The position numbers and the translations under genes are program-made. This document shows positions 46,801 to 55,841 of a DNA stretch of 64,000 nucleotides, piece after piece (position 1 is the stretch's first letter; every line of letters starts with the position of its first letter). Source of the DNA: Neoscytalidium dimidiatum (taxonomy: Eukaryota > Ascomycota > Dothideomycetes > Botryosphaeriales > Botryosphaeriaceae); NCBI GenBank assembly GCA_037367355.1, contig CM074700.1:2108001-2172000 (forward strand), read 5' to 3'. Below the pieces are notes generated by a model. That model had not been told where the DNA came from and ran no database searches. It saw nothing but the letters and a program-made list of their open reading frames with translations.

Positions 46801-47227
46801 TATCCTTTTCCTTTTGATGCTTAGACTTGGTGGGAGTCAAATTGGATTTCGTAGAAAAGGCTAGCTTCGTTTGCTGCGGGGGTGGGCCATCTCCGTTCGG
46901 TTTTCCGAAGAATTTACTGTGCGAAAGTCAGGTATTATCCAATGGATTCAGGGGCCGCGGGAACGCGCACCCCAGAGTCATCTGCTTGGGCCTGACATAC
47001 CCCAAGGTTGCCTGCTTCGGCGCCATGGTATTGGACAGCGCAGCTCTGGAGAGCAGCTGCGGGGAACTAGAAAAGTACAGAACAGAAATGGGGCGCGCGG
47101 ATCTCGCAACACTCAGAGAGGACGGCAAAGAGCGGGAGAGTAGAAGAGCAGAGGAGAGTGCATGCGCTTTGTGAAACAACGACATGGCACGGCAGGCGCA
47201 GGTGGAGGAGTAAAGAGGCAGCGGCAA
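43848..47227 (-). CDS. CDC9: DNA ligase I (CDC9), nuclear and probably mitochondrial
   Basis: ATP-dependent ligase that seals Okazaki fragments and repair nicks. Exons 43848-44606, 44657-45191, 45242-46424 (or 46469), 46669-46916 and 47001-47026 give 916 aa from the inner ATG at 47026. In-frame ATGs at 47185 and 47227 add a 53-67-residue extension without acidic residues ('MSLFHKAHALSSALLLSRSL..'), a mitochondrial presequence as in yeast CDC9. The inner start begins 'MAPKQATLGKFF', a perfect PCNA-binding PIP box made across intron 1. An acidic/Lys-rich region with NLS-like runs follows, then the N-terminal DNA-binding domain, the adenylation motif 'KYDGERAQIH' with the active-site Lys, and the OB-fold part ending 'SVDDDFEY'. 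The third intron (199 or 244 nt) in the low-complexity region is uncertain. Confidence 0.93.
46970..47001 (-). promoter_or_regulatory. Tandem alternative 5' splice sites in CDC9 intron 1
   Basis: Two donors in the same phase follow two similar coding units. TTGGG|GTATGT starts at 47000 and gives an 84-nt intron. CTGGG|GTGCGC starts at 46970 and gives a 54-nt intron with the same acceptor (46917). The products differ by 10 residues, and both end in TLG+KFF. Confidence 0.6.
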
Positions 47228-47545
47228 CGGCGACTCGCTCGCGCTGCGACGCGTCTGCGCGTCCGGCCGGTCGCCGCTGCCTGCCTGTGCGCGTCATGAC
47301 GAAATTCACCCGGCTATGGTCCGTGCACCTTCTCGCGCCGCTAATCCATGCGTCGCATCGACTGAGCTCCACAAGAGCAGCTTTGCCTGCACCGTACGTA
47401 CATCTCTGCTGCATTTCCAGTTTCATTGCTGTGAGCGTCGCCGCGCCGAAGCTTGCCCACCACGGCCGGACTCTTTTGGAAAAAGACCCCCGCTGGAGCA
47501 GCGGAGGAGAAGACCGAGCGGCATTCGTCCGCCGCAGACAACGCC
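47228..47545. promoter_or_regulatory. Bidirectional promoter CDC9 / MIX23-like
   Basis: Only 318 nt separate the most upstream CDC9 ATG from the start of the plus-strand gene, so promoter and leaders must be shared or overlap. I see no clear TATA box. Confidence 0.55.
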
Positions 47546-48246
47546 ATGTCCAAGGCATATGATCGCCCTGAGCTGACGCCGCAGTTCTGCTTCAATCAGA
47601 CTGCGCTGCGAGGTATGCCCCCTTCCTTGCTGGCCACATTCTCACCCGCTCTCGATTTCCTTCTTCGAAAAGCTTTTGCATTGCCAGAGCGGCTCTCTTT
47701 GCTTACCACTACCTAAGAGCAGACTTCCTTCGCTTATCCCGCGCCACCATAGACGATTCCATTACCCAGAACCTGAACTCTCTCCTGACCCCTGCCTCCG
47801 CTGGCTTCGATCCATCTTCAACCAGCGTCAGGTCCACATTGCCGCCCGGCACCCGCCGCCAAATACCCGCCTCTAGCTGCAATTACTTCAAGGACAAGGT
47901 GCTCTTTCCGTCATGGCAGATGCGGTCCGATGTTCTCAGCTACTGTGCCAGCGTGGCTACGTCGCCAGATCCCGACGACCCGGTCTCCATTCTGCGCGAG
48001 GTTGAGGATGCCAAGGTCCGCGAACGCGTTGTCGACGAACGTCTGGACCCCTACAGCGCGCGCTATTTTCCGAAGGAGTTGCGGACCGAAATCTTAGCAA
48101 ATGTGATTCGGAACGAGCGGATGGTGGAGAAAATTATTAGGACTAGAACATGGAGTCTCGTAGCCGAGAGATGTGGAGAAGAGGGCCGGGATTTTGAGGC
48201 TGCGCTGAATGAGTGGCGGAAAAAGCAGGAGAGTGGGCGACAATGA
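47546..48246 (+). CDS. Cid2/MIX23-family protein
   Basis: Exons join(47546..47612,47723..48246), 196 aa, with a 110-nt intron joining 'NQTALR' to 'DFLRLSRATIDDSITQNLN'. The family (caffeine-induced death protein 2 in fission yeast, CCDC58/MIX23 in animals and budding yeast) carries Cys pairs in helices, seen here in 'FCFNQTALR' and 'SSCNYFKDKVLFPSWQ..DVLSYC'. MIX23 acts in the mitochondrial intermembrane space and supports protein import. The C-terminal half is helical and charged ('YFPKELRTEILANVIRNERM'). The start at 47546 puts Cys about 15 residues in. It is divergent from CDC9. The family call is firm from the helix pattern; the cell role is inferred. Confidence 0.78.
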
Positions 48247-48842
48247 TACTGAGGTTCTGCATGCAGATGGAAGTGCTCTCCACTCAGTCATAGTATCATC
48301 ATGAACGGTGTTGCATATCGGGTTCGTTGCTCTTTCTCTTTATTAGCGTTTTAGCGTCTCACGGATAGTCGGTCTCAGTCGAACTTCCGCTTGGATGGTC
48401 TGAAAATCGTCCGCTTCGAACGAATAAAGTCTTCGACCACTTGTTCAATGCAACCCTCCCGCTCATACGTCGAGCTTCGCAGATACTGGCAATGCTGAGC
48501 ATTTCAGTGAAAATTGAGGCATGGTTTGAGAAGGTGAGTTCTATTCTACTGACATTATGTTTGGGATCATGCTTTCGAAAATACGAAAGTCGAAGAGTAA
48601 CGTTAGCGAACACAATTCAATAATACAGCCCTAGCAACTACCTGGAGCTACCTGGAGGTCATTTGCATGAACACTCTATTAACGCACCGCATCCTCTTGA
48701 AACCAATCGCAACGTGCTCCTGGATGGACCAACCATACAAGTTGCCCGGACACCCCAAACATGGACACTGGGCCTCTTCTGGTGTTTGGATTTTCGGGTG
48801 GGGTATGATCTTCCCAATTTGCACTACCGTCATCCCGAGGGC
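48247..48842. other. Intergenic, no gene seen
   Basis: 0.6 kb with short open frames on both strands and no motif or codon preference. Confidence 0.4.
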
Positions 48843-49130
48843 CTATTTTATGGCTGAGATGGCAGAGTGGTCTGATCCATGGGTTGCTACAATAGCAACG
48901 ACTCTTGCATATTCGTCCTCCTGCTCCTGTTTTGCTGCAGCATCGGCCTCCTGAGGAGTGGTTATCTCCATTGAACCCTCGGCCAGTCGGTAGTCTGGAT
49001 CAACTGCTTTGTCAGCTTGGAACGGAGGGAGGTGGCCATACTGAACTCTAGTTTTTCCATTCTGGTAATGAACCTGGAGCGTTTCAGCAAAGGTATGCGG
49101 CCTAGAACAATGCTGTTTAGTTGCTGGCTT
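48843..49130 (-). CDS. Possible 3' exon of an unrecognised gene
   Basis: A 94-codon open stretch on the minus strand with protein-like composition: 'LQVHYQNGKTRVQYGHLPPF', 'QADKAVDPDYRLAEGS', 'TPQEADAAAKQEQEDEYARV', ending 'HGSDHSAISAIK' and TAG at 48843-48845. It has only an internal Met, so if real it is a last exon; an acceptor (TTCTAG) lies near 49105. I could not find the upstream exon between 49.1 and 49.4 kb. It may be a remnant. Unknown family. Confidence 0.28.
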   Translation of the reverse strand, partial: KPATKQHCSRPHTFAETLQVHYQNGKTRVQYGHLPPFQADKAVDPDYRLAEGSMEITTPQEADAAAKQEQEDEYARVVAIVATHGSDHSAISAIK

Positions 49131-49374
49131 GTGTTGTCACGGATGCCGAACAATGGCTTTGTCCCTCAGAAGTGGAAACTTATCTTTCTACTGCGCGAAC
49201 AACGGGCCTGTTATTCAACACCTATCGTTGGAGCATATGATTAAGTTTCCTCCGAGCTCTCGTGAAGAACTCAATATGATCAGCATCGTCAGGTACATTC
49301 CCACTCTACGCCTGCTGGCCGCGCAGTAAGACCGATTTTCGAGGATCCCCACAGCATTTCTGACATATTCCATC

Positions 49375-49788
49375 ATGGAACCCATAGTGCTGACGTTCCC
49401 CCGTGAGCCGAAGGAGGCACAACCCGAAGATGCAACCTGCCCCATGTGTAATCGGGATTTCCTGGCCGACGAAGACTACTATGACTTCCCCATCCAGCTC
49501 CCCTGCGGCTGCGTCCATCATTTCGCGTGCATCGAATTTTGGTTCATGGCTGAGGCAACCAACTCCGAGATTATCCAGCTCTCCTGCTTCAACTGTGATC
49601 ATGTGATAGACCATGATCTGATATTCAATGATGACACGGAAATCGTTGAGCCATACCTCGCCTTTTCTTACAACCACGAGAACGAGTCTATGGTTGTAGT
49701 GGTAACTCTGGTCATTGCTCGATCACTTCTCGGGACCGTCGATCCCAAGGACACGACCTTCGTGAATCCGCATGCCCAGAGCCGTTAA
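49375..49788 (+). CDS. Small RING-type zinc finger protein
   Basis: Single exon, 137 aa. Zinc ligands are arranged as in RING-H2/RING fingers: 'CPMC' (about 22-25), then 'LPCGCVHHFACIEFW' (about 43-57) and 'LSCFNC' (about 69-74). That leaves the usual number of Cys/His, though the spacing in the middle is slightly long. The rest is acidic and has a Val-rich segment ('SMVVVVTLVIARSLLG') that could be a short membrane or core helix. RING proteins are usually E3 ubiquitin ligases; no substrate domain is visible. The start ATG follows 'TATTCCATC' and begins the protein cleanly. Low-copy, clade-specific RING genes like this are common near accessory DNA in fungi. Confidence 0.6.
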   Translation: MEPIVLTFPREPKEAQPEDATCPMCNRDFLADEDYYDFPIQLPCGCVHHFACIEFWFMAEATNSEIIQLSCFNCDHVIDHDLIFNDDTEIVEPYLAFSYNHENESMVVVVTLVIARSLLGTVDPKDTTFVNPHAQSR

Positions 49789-50009
49789 GCGTCTTCCCTC
49801 GTTCTTCCCTCGTTCTTCCCTTTGCGTTTCTTTCTGCCATGGGCTGGACCTGATACGAGAAAGAGAAACCTCCTATGTAAGATCATCAGCCACAGGTAGC
49901 ACACACATAGACTGACAATGGAACACTCTTGAAAAAAAAATCATCGAACTCTCCAATGACATCAACAAGTGATACCAAACATCAACATTCCGTGAAAAAA
50001 AAAAAACCA

Positions 50010-50570
50010 TCACGCCCACACCGCCTTCAAACACCTCCCCTTTCTACTTCCCTCCCTCCTCCTTCCCGATACTCCCTCCTGATTGTCCACCCTCCCCATC
50101 TCCCTCCTCACCGCCCCTCCATCCACAACCTCCCACTGCCCCTCACCTTCCTCGCCCCCTCCATCCCCGCAACCTGCGCCCTTCCTCACCACCAGAATCC
50201 ACTCCGCATCCTCATCCTCATCCTCATCCCCCCGCCCCGCCGACGCCCGAACCCAACAGTCGTCAGCAACGGGCAGCGGACGCTCGGCACCGGGATCGAG
50301 GTAATGCCGCTCCGGCGCTTGTTCCTGCCGCGAAGAGCCACTGGCAGGCAGCGGGTCGCAACGGCTCGAGTTTCGGACGGCCGGCTCAGCAGAAGAATCT
50401 CCGTCGGGAGCGGTAGCGCGGATGGAGGGCGAAGAGCAGGTAGGGGTGCGGGAGGGCCGGGAGGAGGCGTCGCCAGGTGAGTTGTCGTCGCCGTCGTCCT
50501 CCTCGTCCTCGTCGTCGCCGCGGAGGGTTTGCAGGAAGCGCAGGACGCGGTGGCGGGCTTCGGGGGTCAT
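50010..50570 (-). CDS. Hypothetical acidic low-complexity protein
   Basis: 186 aa, single exon. It starts 'MTPEARHRVLRFLQTLRG', a short amphipathic helix, followed by Asp/Glu runs ('DDEDEEDDGDD'), a Ser/Pro/Arg-rich middle with a few Cys, a second acidic run ('GDEDEDEDAEWILVVRKG') and a basic end. I recognise no domain. The frame is open through compositionally biased DNA, so it may be spurious; the ordered first helix and the 'AEWILVVRKG' strand argue mildly for a real gene. It lies in tandem with the next minus-strand gene upstream, which is also low in complexity. Confidence 0.38.
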   Translation of the reverse strand: MTPEARHRVLRFLQTLRGDDEDEEDDGDDNSPGDASSRPSRTPTCSSPSIRATAPDGDSSAEPAVRNSSRCDPLPASGSSRQEQAPERHYLDPGAERPLPVADDCWVRASAGRGDEDEDEDAEWILVVRKGAGCGDGGGEEGEGQWEVVDGGAVRREMGRVDNQEGVSGRRREGSRKGRCLKAVWA

Positions 50571-51104
50571 TGTTGGTGGGGCGCTGGTGGGGTCTGCGGG
50601 AGGGGGAGGAGGAGGAGGAAGAGGAGGAGGGGCGTTGTTGGTGAGGGTTCGTGAGGTTGCGGCGGTAGGGGAACATTGGGGAGTAACCTAGTTCTTCTCG
50701 GGTTCGCCAATGGTGTTTGTCTGTATTTCAGTTGTGGTGTAGGCCTTTGCGCCGATATTTGAGAAAAAGGTGGGTTTTGGTACAGAGGCGTATATATGGA
50801 CGTAGGTAGAAAGTAAGTGCAAACAGCACGCCGCGGAGGCGCAAAGCATGTTCAAAGTGTTCGTATTTCTTCCGTGTTGTCTGACAAAGAAGCACGCTAT
50901 CGAGGTATCTTTTGGTAGCAATCTCAAAGAAAAGGAAATCCACGCCGCTAAAGTCCAGCGAAAGTTCCATATCAGGCATAAGTGTACGCCTGTCCATGTG
51001 TGAAAAACAAAAAAAAAAAAAAAGTGGAATGTATCAACCCAGACCCATTCTGCCATTTCCCCACCACCACCACCACCATCATTCCTCTTTTCCCCTAACA
51101 TCCC
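50571..51104. other. Intergenic between two hypothetical genes
   Basis: 0.5 kb. Includes GA-rich DNA at 50590-50640 and an A-run near 51007-51022. Nothing else seen. Confidence 0.4.
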
Positions 51105-52136
51105 CTAATCTTTCTCCTTCCTCTCCTCCTCCACCAACACGATCCCCCTCCTCCCCGCCTCCCTAACCCGATGACTCCAAAACGGACAATGGCGCCACCC
51201 GCCACCGGGATAGTTCCAACACGGACAGCCGCACTTCCTCGGGTCCGGCTCCTCCTCCGTCACGCCCACCCGCTCGGCCAGCGTCTCCCTCACCCCGCGC
51301 ACGATCGTCGACGCGGCCGCGTGCAGCACCTCGGCGGCGAAGCCCGTCGCCGACGCGTCCGTCACGCGCGCGAAGTACCGCTCGGCGCGCTCCTGTTGGC
51401 GGATGGCATCGACCTCGGTCGGGGAGAGCATCACGAAGGACATGGCCCGGGACCGGCGGGCGGGCGGCGGGAGAGCGAGAGGGGAGGGCGGGCGGGAGGG
51501 TGACGGTACTGCGTGTTGCTCGTCGTCTTCGTCGGAGGAGTAGCTGGTGGTGGAGTAGGCGCGCTGGCCGAAAGAGACGGGGGAGGGCGTGCGCGGTGAG
51601 GGGGGCGGTGGGTAGTCGGCGTCTGCGGCCGGATCGTGGTGGTGGTGGTGGTGGTGGTGGTGTTGCTGGTGGAAGAAGGTGCGGGCGCGCGGCAACGGCA
51701 TTGCGGGAGGAGGCAGCTGCGGGTACTCGTTGTCTGGCTGCTCGAAGGCGCGTGGCGGCGAGGCAGGGCGCGCGAGGTCGAAGCCGATGATGATTGGGGA
51801 GGCGGTGCCGTCGTGGTCCTCGTCTTCGTCGTCTTCGTCGTCCGCGAGATATTCGAGGTCGTGGTCGAAGGTGCGTGCGGACAACTCTTCGTAGTTGTAG
51901 TCGTCATTTTCGTCGGCGGCAATGAGTATGAAGCCGTCGGACTCGCGCTTTGCGCGCTGCTCCAGGTTGTTGTCATGTTGTCGCTGTGAGGTGGCATTAT
52001 GCGTTGGCTGCGGGGACGATGACGACAACGGCGATAGCAAGGGTGTGGACAGCGGCGTGTGATAGAGCGGTGACGGTGATACGTTGCGCGATTGCTCGTT
52101 GTTTTTCGAAGCGTCGGAGTCTGTGTCTGACATCAC
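51105..52136 (-). CDS. Hypothetical protein with His9 tract and C-terminal Cys/Trp motif
   Basis: 343 aa, single exon. The N-terminal 200 residues are disordered: Ser/Pro-rich, acidic ('ADDEDDEDEDHDG'), then a nine-His run (GTG/CAC repeat). A more ordered C-terminal part has a helix ('LSPTEVDAIRQQERAERYFA'), a second helix ('FAAEVLHAAASTIVRGVRE') and a Cys/Trp-rich end ('KCGCPCWNYPGGGWRHCPFW') that may bind a metal or form disulfides. The order of the last 120 residues and GC-ending codons support a real gene. I recognise no family. Two Met codons open the frame (52136 and 52133). Confidence 0.62.
   Translation of the reverse strand: MMSDTDSDASKNNEQSRNVSPSPLYHTPLSTPLLSPLSSSSPQPTHNATSQRQHDNNLEQRAKRESDGFILIAADENDDYNYEELSARTFDHDLEYLADDEDDEDEDHDGTASPIIIGFDLARPASPPRAFEQPDNEYPQLPPPAMPLPRARTFFHQQHHHHHHHHHDPAADADYPPPPSPRTPSPVSFGQRAYSTTSYSSDEDDEQHAVPSPSRPPSPLALPPPARRSRAMSFVMLSPTEVDAIRQQERAERYFARVTDASATGFAAEVLHAAASTIVRGVRETLAERVGVTEEEPDPRKCGCPCWNYPGGGWRHCPFWSHRVREAGRRGIVLVEEERKEKD
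51636..51662 (-). repeat. CAC triplet repeat encoding nine His
   Basis: A pure GTG run on the plus strand (CAC on the coding strand) inside the hypothetical gene at 51105-52136. Confidence 0.93.
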
Positions 52137-55100
52137 GGGGTTCTTTGGGGGGAATGTAGGGGAATGTAGGACGAACTGATGCGGATGGAAGCCATGGCGG
52201 ATGCCAATTTATCCAAGCGGACGGTGATTGAAAGCGGTCCTTGGAGTTGTTAAAGCAGAAGAAGTTGTTGAGTGTTAGAAGATCTTAAGTACTCTGTGTG
52301 GGCGGTGTTGTTTTTCTAAGTGGACGTCCACAGAGGAAGCGTACCAGGTGAGATGCACACAATGTTGCTCGAGCGACTCGCGCTCCGCCGCTGAGCAAGC
52401 TCCTGCACACACCCATCATGTTCGAACTTTTCTCTAGCTCTTGTTCCGGTTGTCCTAAAGCACTACAAACACGGCATGCGGCACTGCAAATGTAACCTGC
52501 TGTCCTGACCATTCAGTAATGTCAGGTACCTTTTCAGGAAAACACCTGGTTAAGCGACCAGGCTCAAGCTTGAAACAGTGCATAGGCTCAGTCGGGACTG
52601 GTGTTAACCGGCCGAAGTTCCGATCTACAGTAAGCCGTAGGAAGGCGGCTGTTCCAAGTCTTTGGCTGGGTTCCGCGTAGCTGGCGTACATCACAGCTCG
52701 AGATCCAATGGTCTTCTGGGCGATTAGTAGCTATTTTGGATCACATTCCGGAGAAAGATGATCGCGTCTACCATACCGCTCATGAAAAGCTGGCAGATGG
52801 TGTCGTAACCGTCTCCCTTTTTCTCTCACAAGAATCTGATTGTTGAGGGTAGAAAGGTGTCGAAGTTGGCTTAAAAGGCACTGTAGCTTAGGTCAGTGTC
52901 TCTGCAAGGATAGTCACGCGATGTGACGATTTCGCTCTTAGATTATTCTGTTGTCACGGAGCTCTACAGAATACAGAGAATGCAAATAAGAATGAATATG
53001 CATGGTTGAGGCATGCTGAAATGAGACTGCAAAAGGTAGAGGCATGCACGGGCAGAACTCTTTTGAAGAAGAAGGAGCTGATAATAATGAAGAGCTTCTC
53101 GGGAAGAAGGAGAGGAGAAAGAGTAGTAAGATGACAGTGAAGCATCTTGTACTACGCAAACTCATCCCTTCTTCTGACACAGCATGGAAGAACGATTGAA
53201 CTATCCCTCCATGAGGCGTGCAGGAGGTCGTCAAAGCCCGACAGCTGTGACTCTATACACGTTTCTGACGAAAGCTGGAACTGGCGTTGATTGGTGGGCG
53301 TGCCGATGTGTCCAAACGCAGGTCGTAGACTAGTTGATTCGAGTTATCTTGATGGGGCAGGAGCTGGCAGTCGAGCATCCGTGCGAGCACCGGAAAAGAA
53401 GGATTCAGGCAGAAGAGAAGACTTCATGCGCACAAGAAGTATCAAGCCCTGAACAACGCAACTACGCAAGTATGCGAAGAGCATATAGCAAGGATCGGAA
53501 AAGTTTAGAAGCAAGAAAGCAAGACCATAGGTCAGGGTAAAGATCAGACAGTCCGCAGCGAGACGAAGGAAACCGGCTTCACGACAGTTTCGCAACAGGG
53601 AGCACTAGAGAAAAAGAAAAACGCAAGACAGGCTCTAGCGCGGTGTACTACTCAGATGGCTACGGATGGTTAGACCAGAAGAGAAAGGTGGTGCGGATTT
53701 TAGCGGCGAAACCACCTCTACACAGGGATACGCCGTCTTTAGCTCGACCGAGGGGCGTGGGCGACGTCGACTGCAGGCTCGCTCGCATGAAGCCCACGGG
53801 CTGGTCGACTAATAATTGTTCCTCAGAGGCGCTGAGATCTTCCACGGCGCCCCGTCTCTTGTGCAGATTCGGCGGCAGTCCAATATCGAGTCGGAGATTG
53901 GAGCGTGCGGGACAGGGCCGATCTGGGAGGAGGGCAGGGCGTGAATAGTTGGGGGCCACGGCTGAAGGAGCAAAATGACGCAGCGGCCGGGGCTGGAAGA
54001 CCTTACCTCCAAGGGGGCCTGACCGAGAGGGACCGCAAGTAGGGTGCAACAACTGTGCAGGTCCTGGGACGACAGATATACATACAATGCAGAGAGGGCG
54101 GCCAACGAACATCACGCCAGAAGGAGTCGGTGTCAGTGTTGGTGTCAGTGTTGGTGTCGGTGTCAGACGCGGGGCCACAAAGCCGGGCTCGTTAAGTCGA
54201 CTGCGCCGCAGCACCAGCACCAGCACCAGCACCAGCACCAGTACCCGCACCATCATCCACCTCGACGACAGAGCATCCTCGACTACGTCACGCCCCGCCG
54301 AGCACGCGCTCCATCCTTTTCCTCCTTCAGGCCACATGCACCGGCTCGTTGCCCCCCTTCCCCAAAACAAACCACCACCCGCAAACCGGCTCAAGCGCCG
54401 TCCCCCGTGCCCCCCCCCCCCCCCCTCTTCCCGACATCCCCGACATCACCCTGCGCAATCGGAAAGCCAGGCGCGGGATGCAGACAGAAAATAATGCACC
54501 GGCCGACCGGGCCACTGGTCCACCATACGGCCGGGCCATGCGCGAAGCAATCCGTACCGTCCGGAAGCTGCGCGACTCTGCCCCGAAGACGTTCGAAGAT
54601 GTTTTCCCTTTCGTGCTTGTCTCGCCCTGCCGTTGCGCGCCTTGCTGCTTGCGTCCACGAGCAGCAAGGACTGGCTGTGTCCAGTGCAACTAAATGCCTT
54701 TGCCCCGGTACCGATCCCGTGGCCGCGGCGCTCTAATAGTGTTCCGGGGGCCCGCCCTCCAGCGAACGGCCGCCCTCGCCCTCGTCCTCGCCCTCTCCCC
54801 CTCGCGAAGGTTATTCATCTATCCTCCCTGAAACGGCGGAGGACCTGGTCGTCGGGTTCGCCTCCCACGCCCTCGTGTTTGTTTTTATTTTTGGGCGTCG
54901 TCGCCGTCGTCGTCGTCGTCGTCGTGACTTCGAGGTCGAAAACGCGGGCACCCAGCCGAATCGCTGCGCTTCGATCTCCAGACGCGCTTTGTGGCGTTCA
55001 GGTCGCGGGCTGCCTTGCTTTGCCCTTCATCCTCGCCAGGGTAGTCGAGATCGCCGTGCGCCCTCTTCCAACCTGAGCGCTTCCCTCGCCCCCGATCCCA

Positions 55101-55841
55101 GCACCGTCACTGCGCTGCCGCGTCGCGGAAGCTAGAACCCAATTCCCAATAATTTCGGGGAAGCGCAGGCTCAAAGCCTAACGCGGCGCAGAAACACCTG
55201 CCGTGTTAGAGGAAAAGACAAAAGGCAGTCTGTGCGCGGGGGAAGCTGCGTGATGGCGAGAGAACGTACAGGGCTGACGAGCGGGCTGGAACGGTCGTGC
55301 TGCTGTGGAACGAGTGGTGTACTGGTTGCCGTCCAGCCCGCAGCCACCACGTAGCGCGCGGATCGGCCACTAGAGACTCCATCTGCATCTGCATTATTCG
55401 AGACGAGCCTAAGCGGCCGCATGCTCGCGTGTACCCTCCGCATTGCGTCGCCAGCGGAGCTGCGAGCCTGCGTGTTCCCTTCCTCCCTGCGTGCAGCACA
55501 CGAAACTCTGAAACCCTCGTAATGGTTTGGGATGACGTGCATTAGAGCGCGCGCTTTTGCGGTCAACGTGACGAATCACGACATCTGCACGCCCAAGGGC
55601 CACGCCCCCACCGCCTGTCGAGTCCGGTAAAGACGCATTTCGTTTATTGCTCGTTACAGGTAGCTCTCCAAGCCCTTGCCTTTCCCGTTTTGTTGCGCCT
55701 ATAGCGCGCTTAAACCGACGTTGGAATACGGTGCCGAACGGCTATCTGCTCCCTTCGCCTATCCCCCGCACATACCTAGACTACTATTCCATCGCCCAGG
55801 CCGGCCCTCCAACCTCCCATCACCACCGCATTGCCACGTTG
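52137..55841. other. 3.7 kb intergenic, no supported gene
   Basis: A minus-strand 79-codon frame at 52455-52694 has mild protein character ('RLTVDRNFGRLTPVPTEPMH') but no motif. From 53.6 kb the DNA is GC-rich, with overlapping open frames on all strands, short tandem repeats (54129-54166 and 54209-54242) and a C-run at 54411-54425. I see no tRNA and no transposon-like sequence. Confidence 0.45.
54129..54242 (+). repeat. Two short tandem repeats close together
   Basis: GGTGTCAGTGTT units at 54129-54166 (two full copies plus partial) and a CAGCAC array at 54209-54242, separated by about 40 nt, outside any called gene. Confidence 0.85.

Noticed and set aside
52455..52694. 79-codon minus-strand frame
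   Set aside because: Some protein-like character but no motif, no start context and no adjoining exon; left as intergenic.
54087..55076. Several overlapping frames at 54-55 kb
   Set aside because: They arise from simple repeats and C-rich runs; no consistent frame or splice structure.
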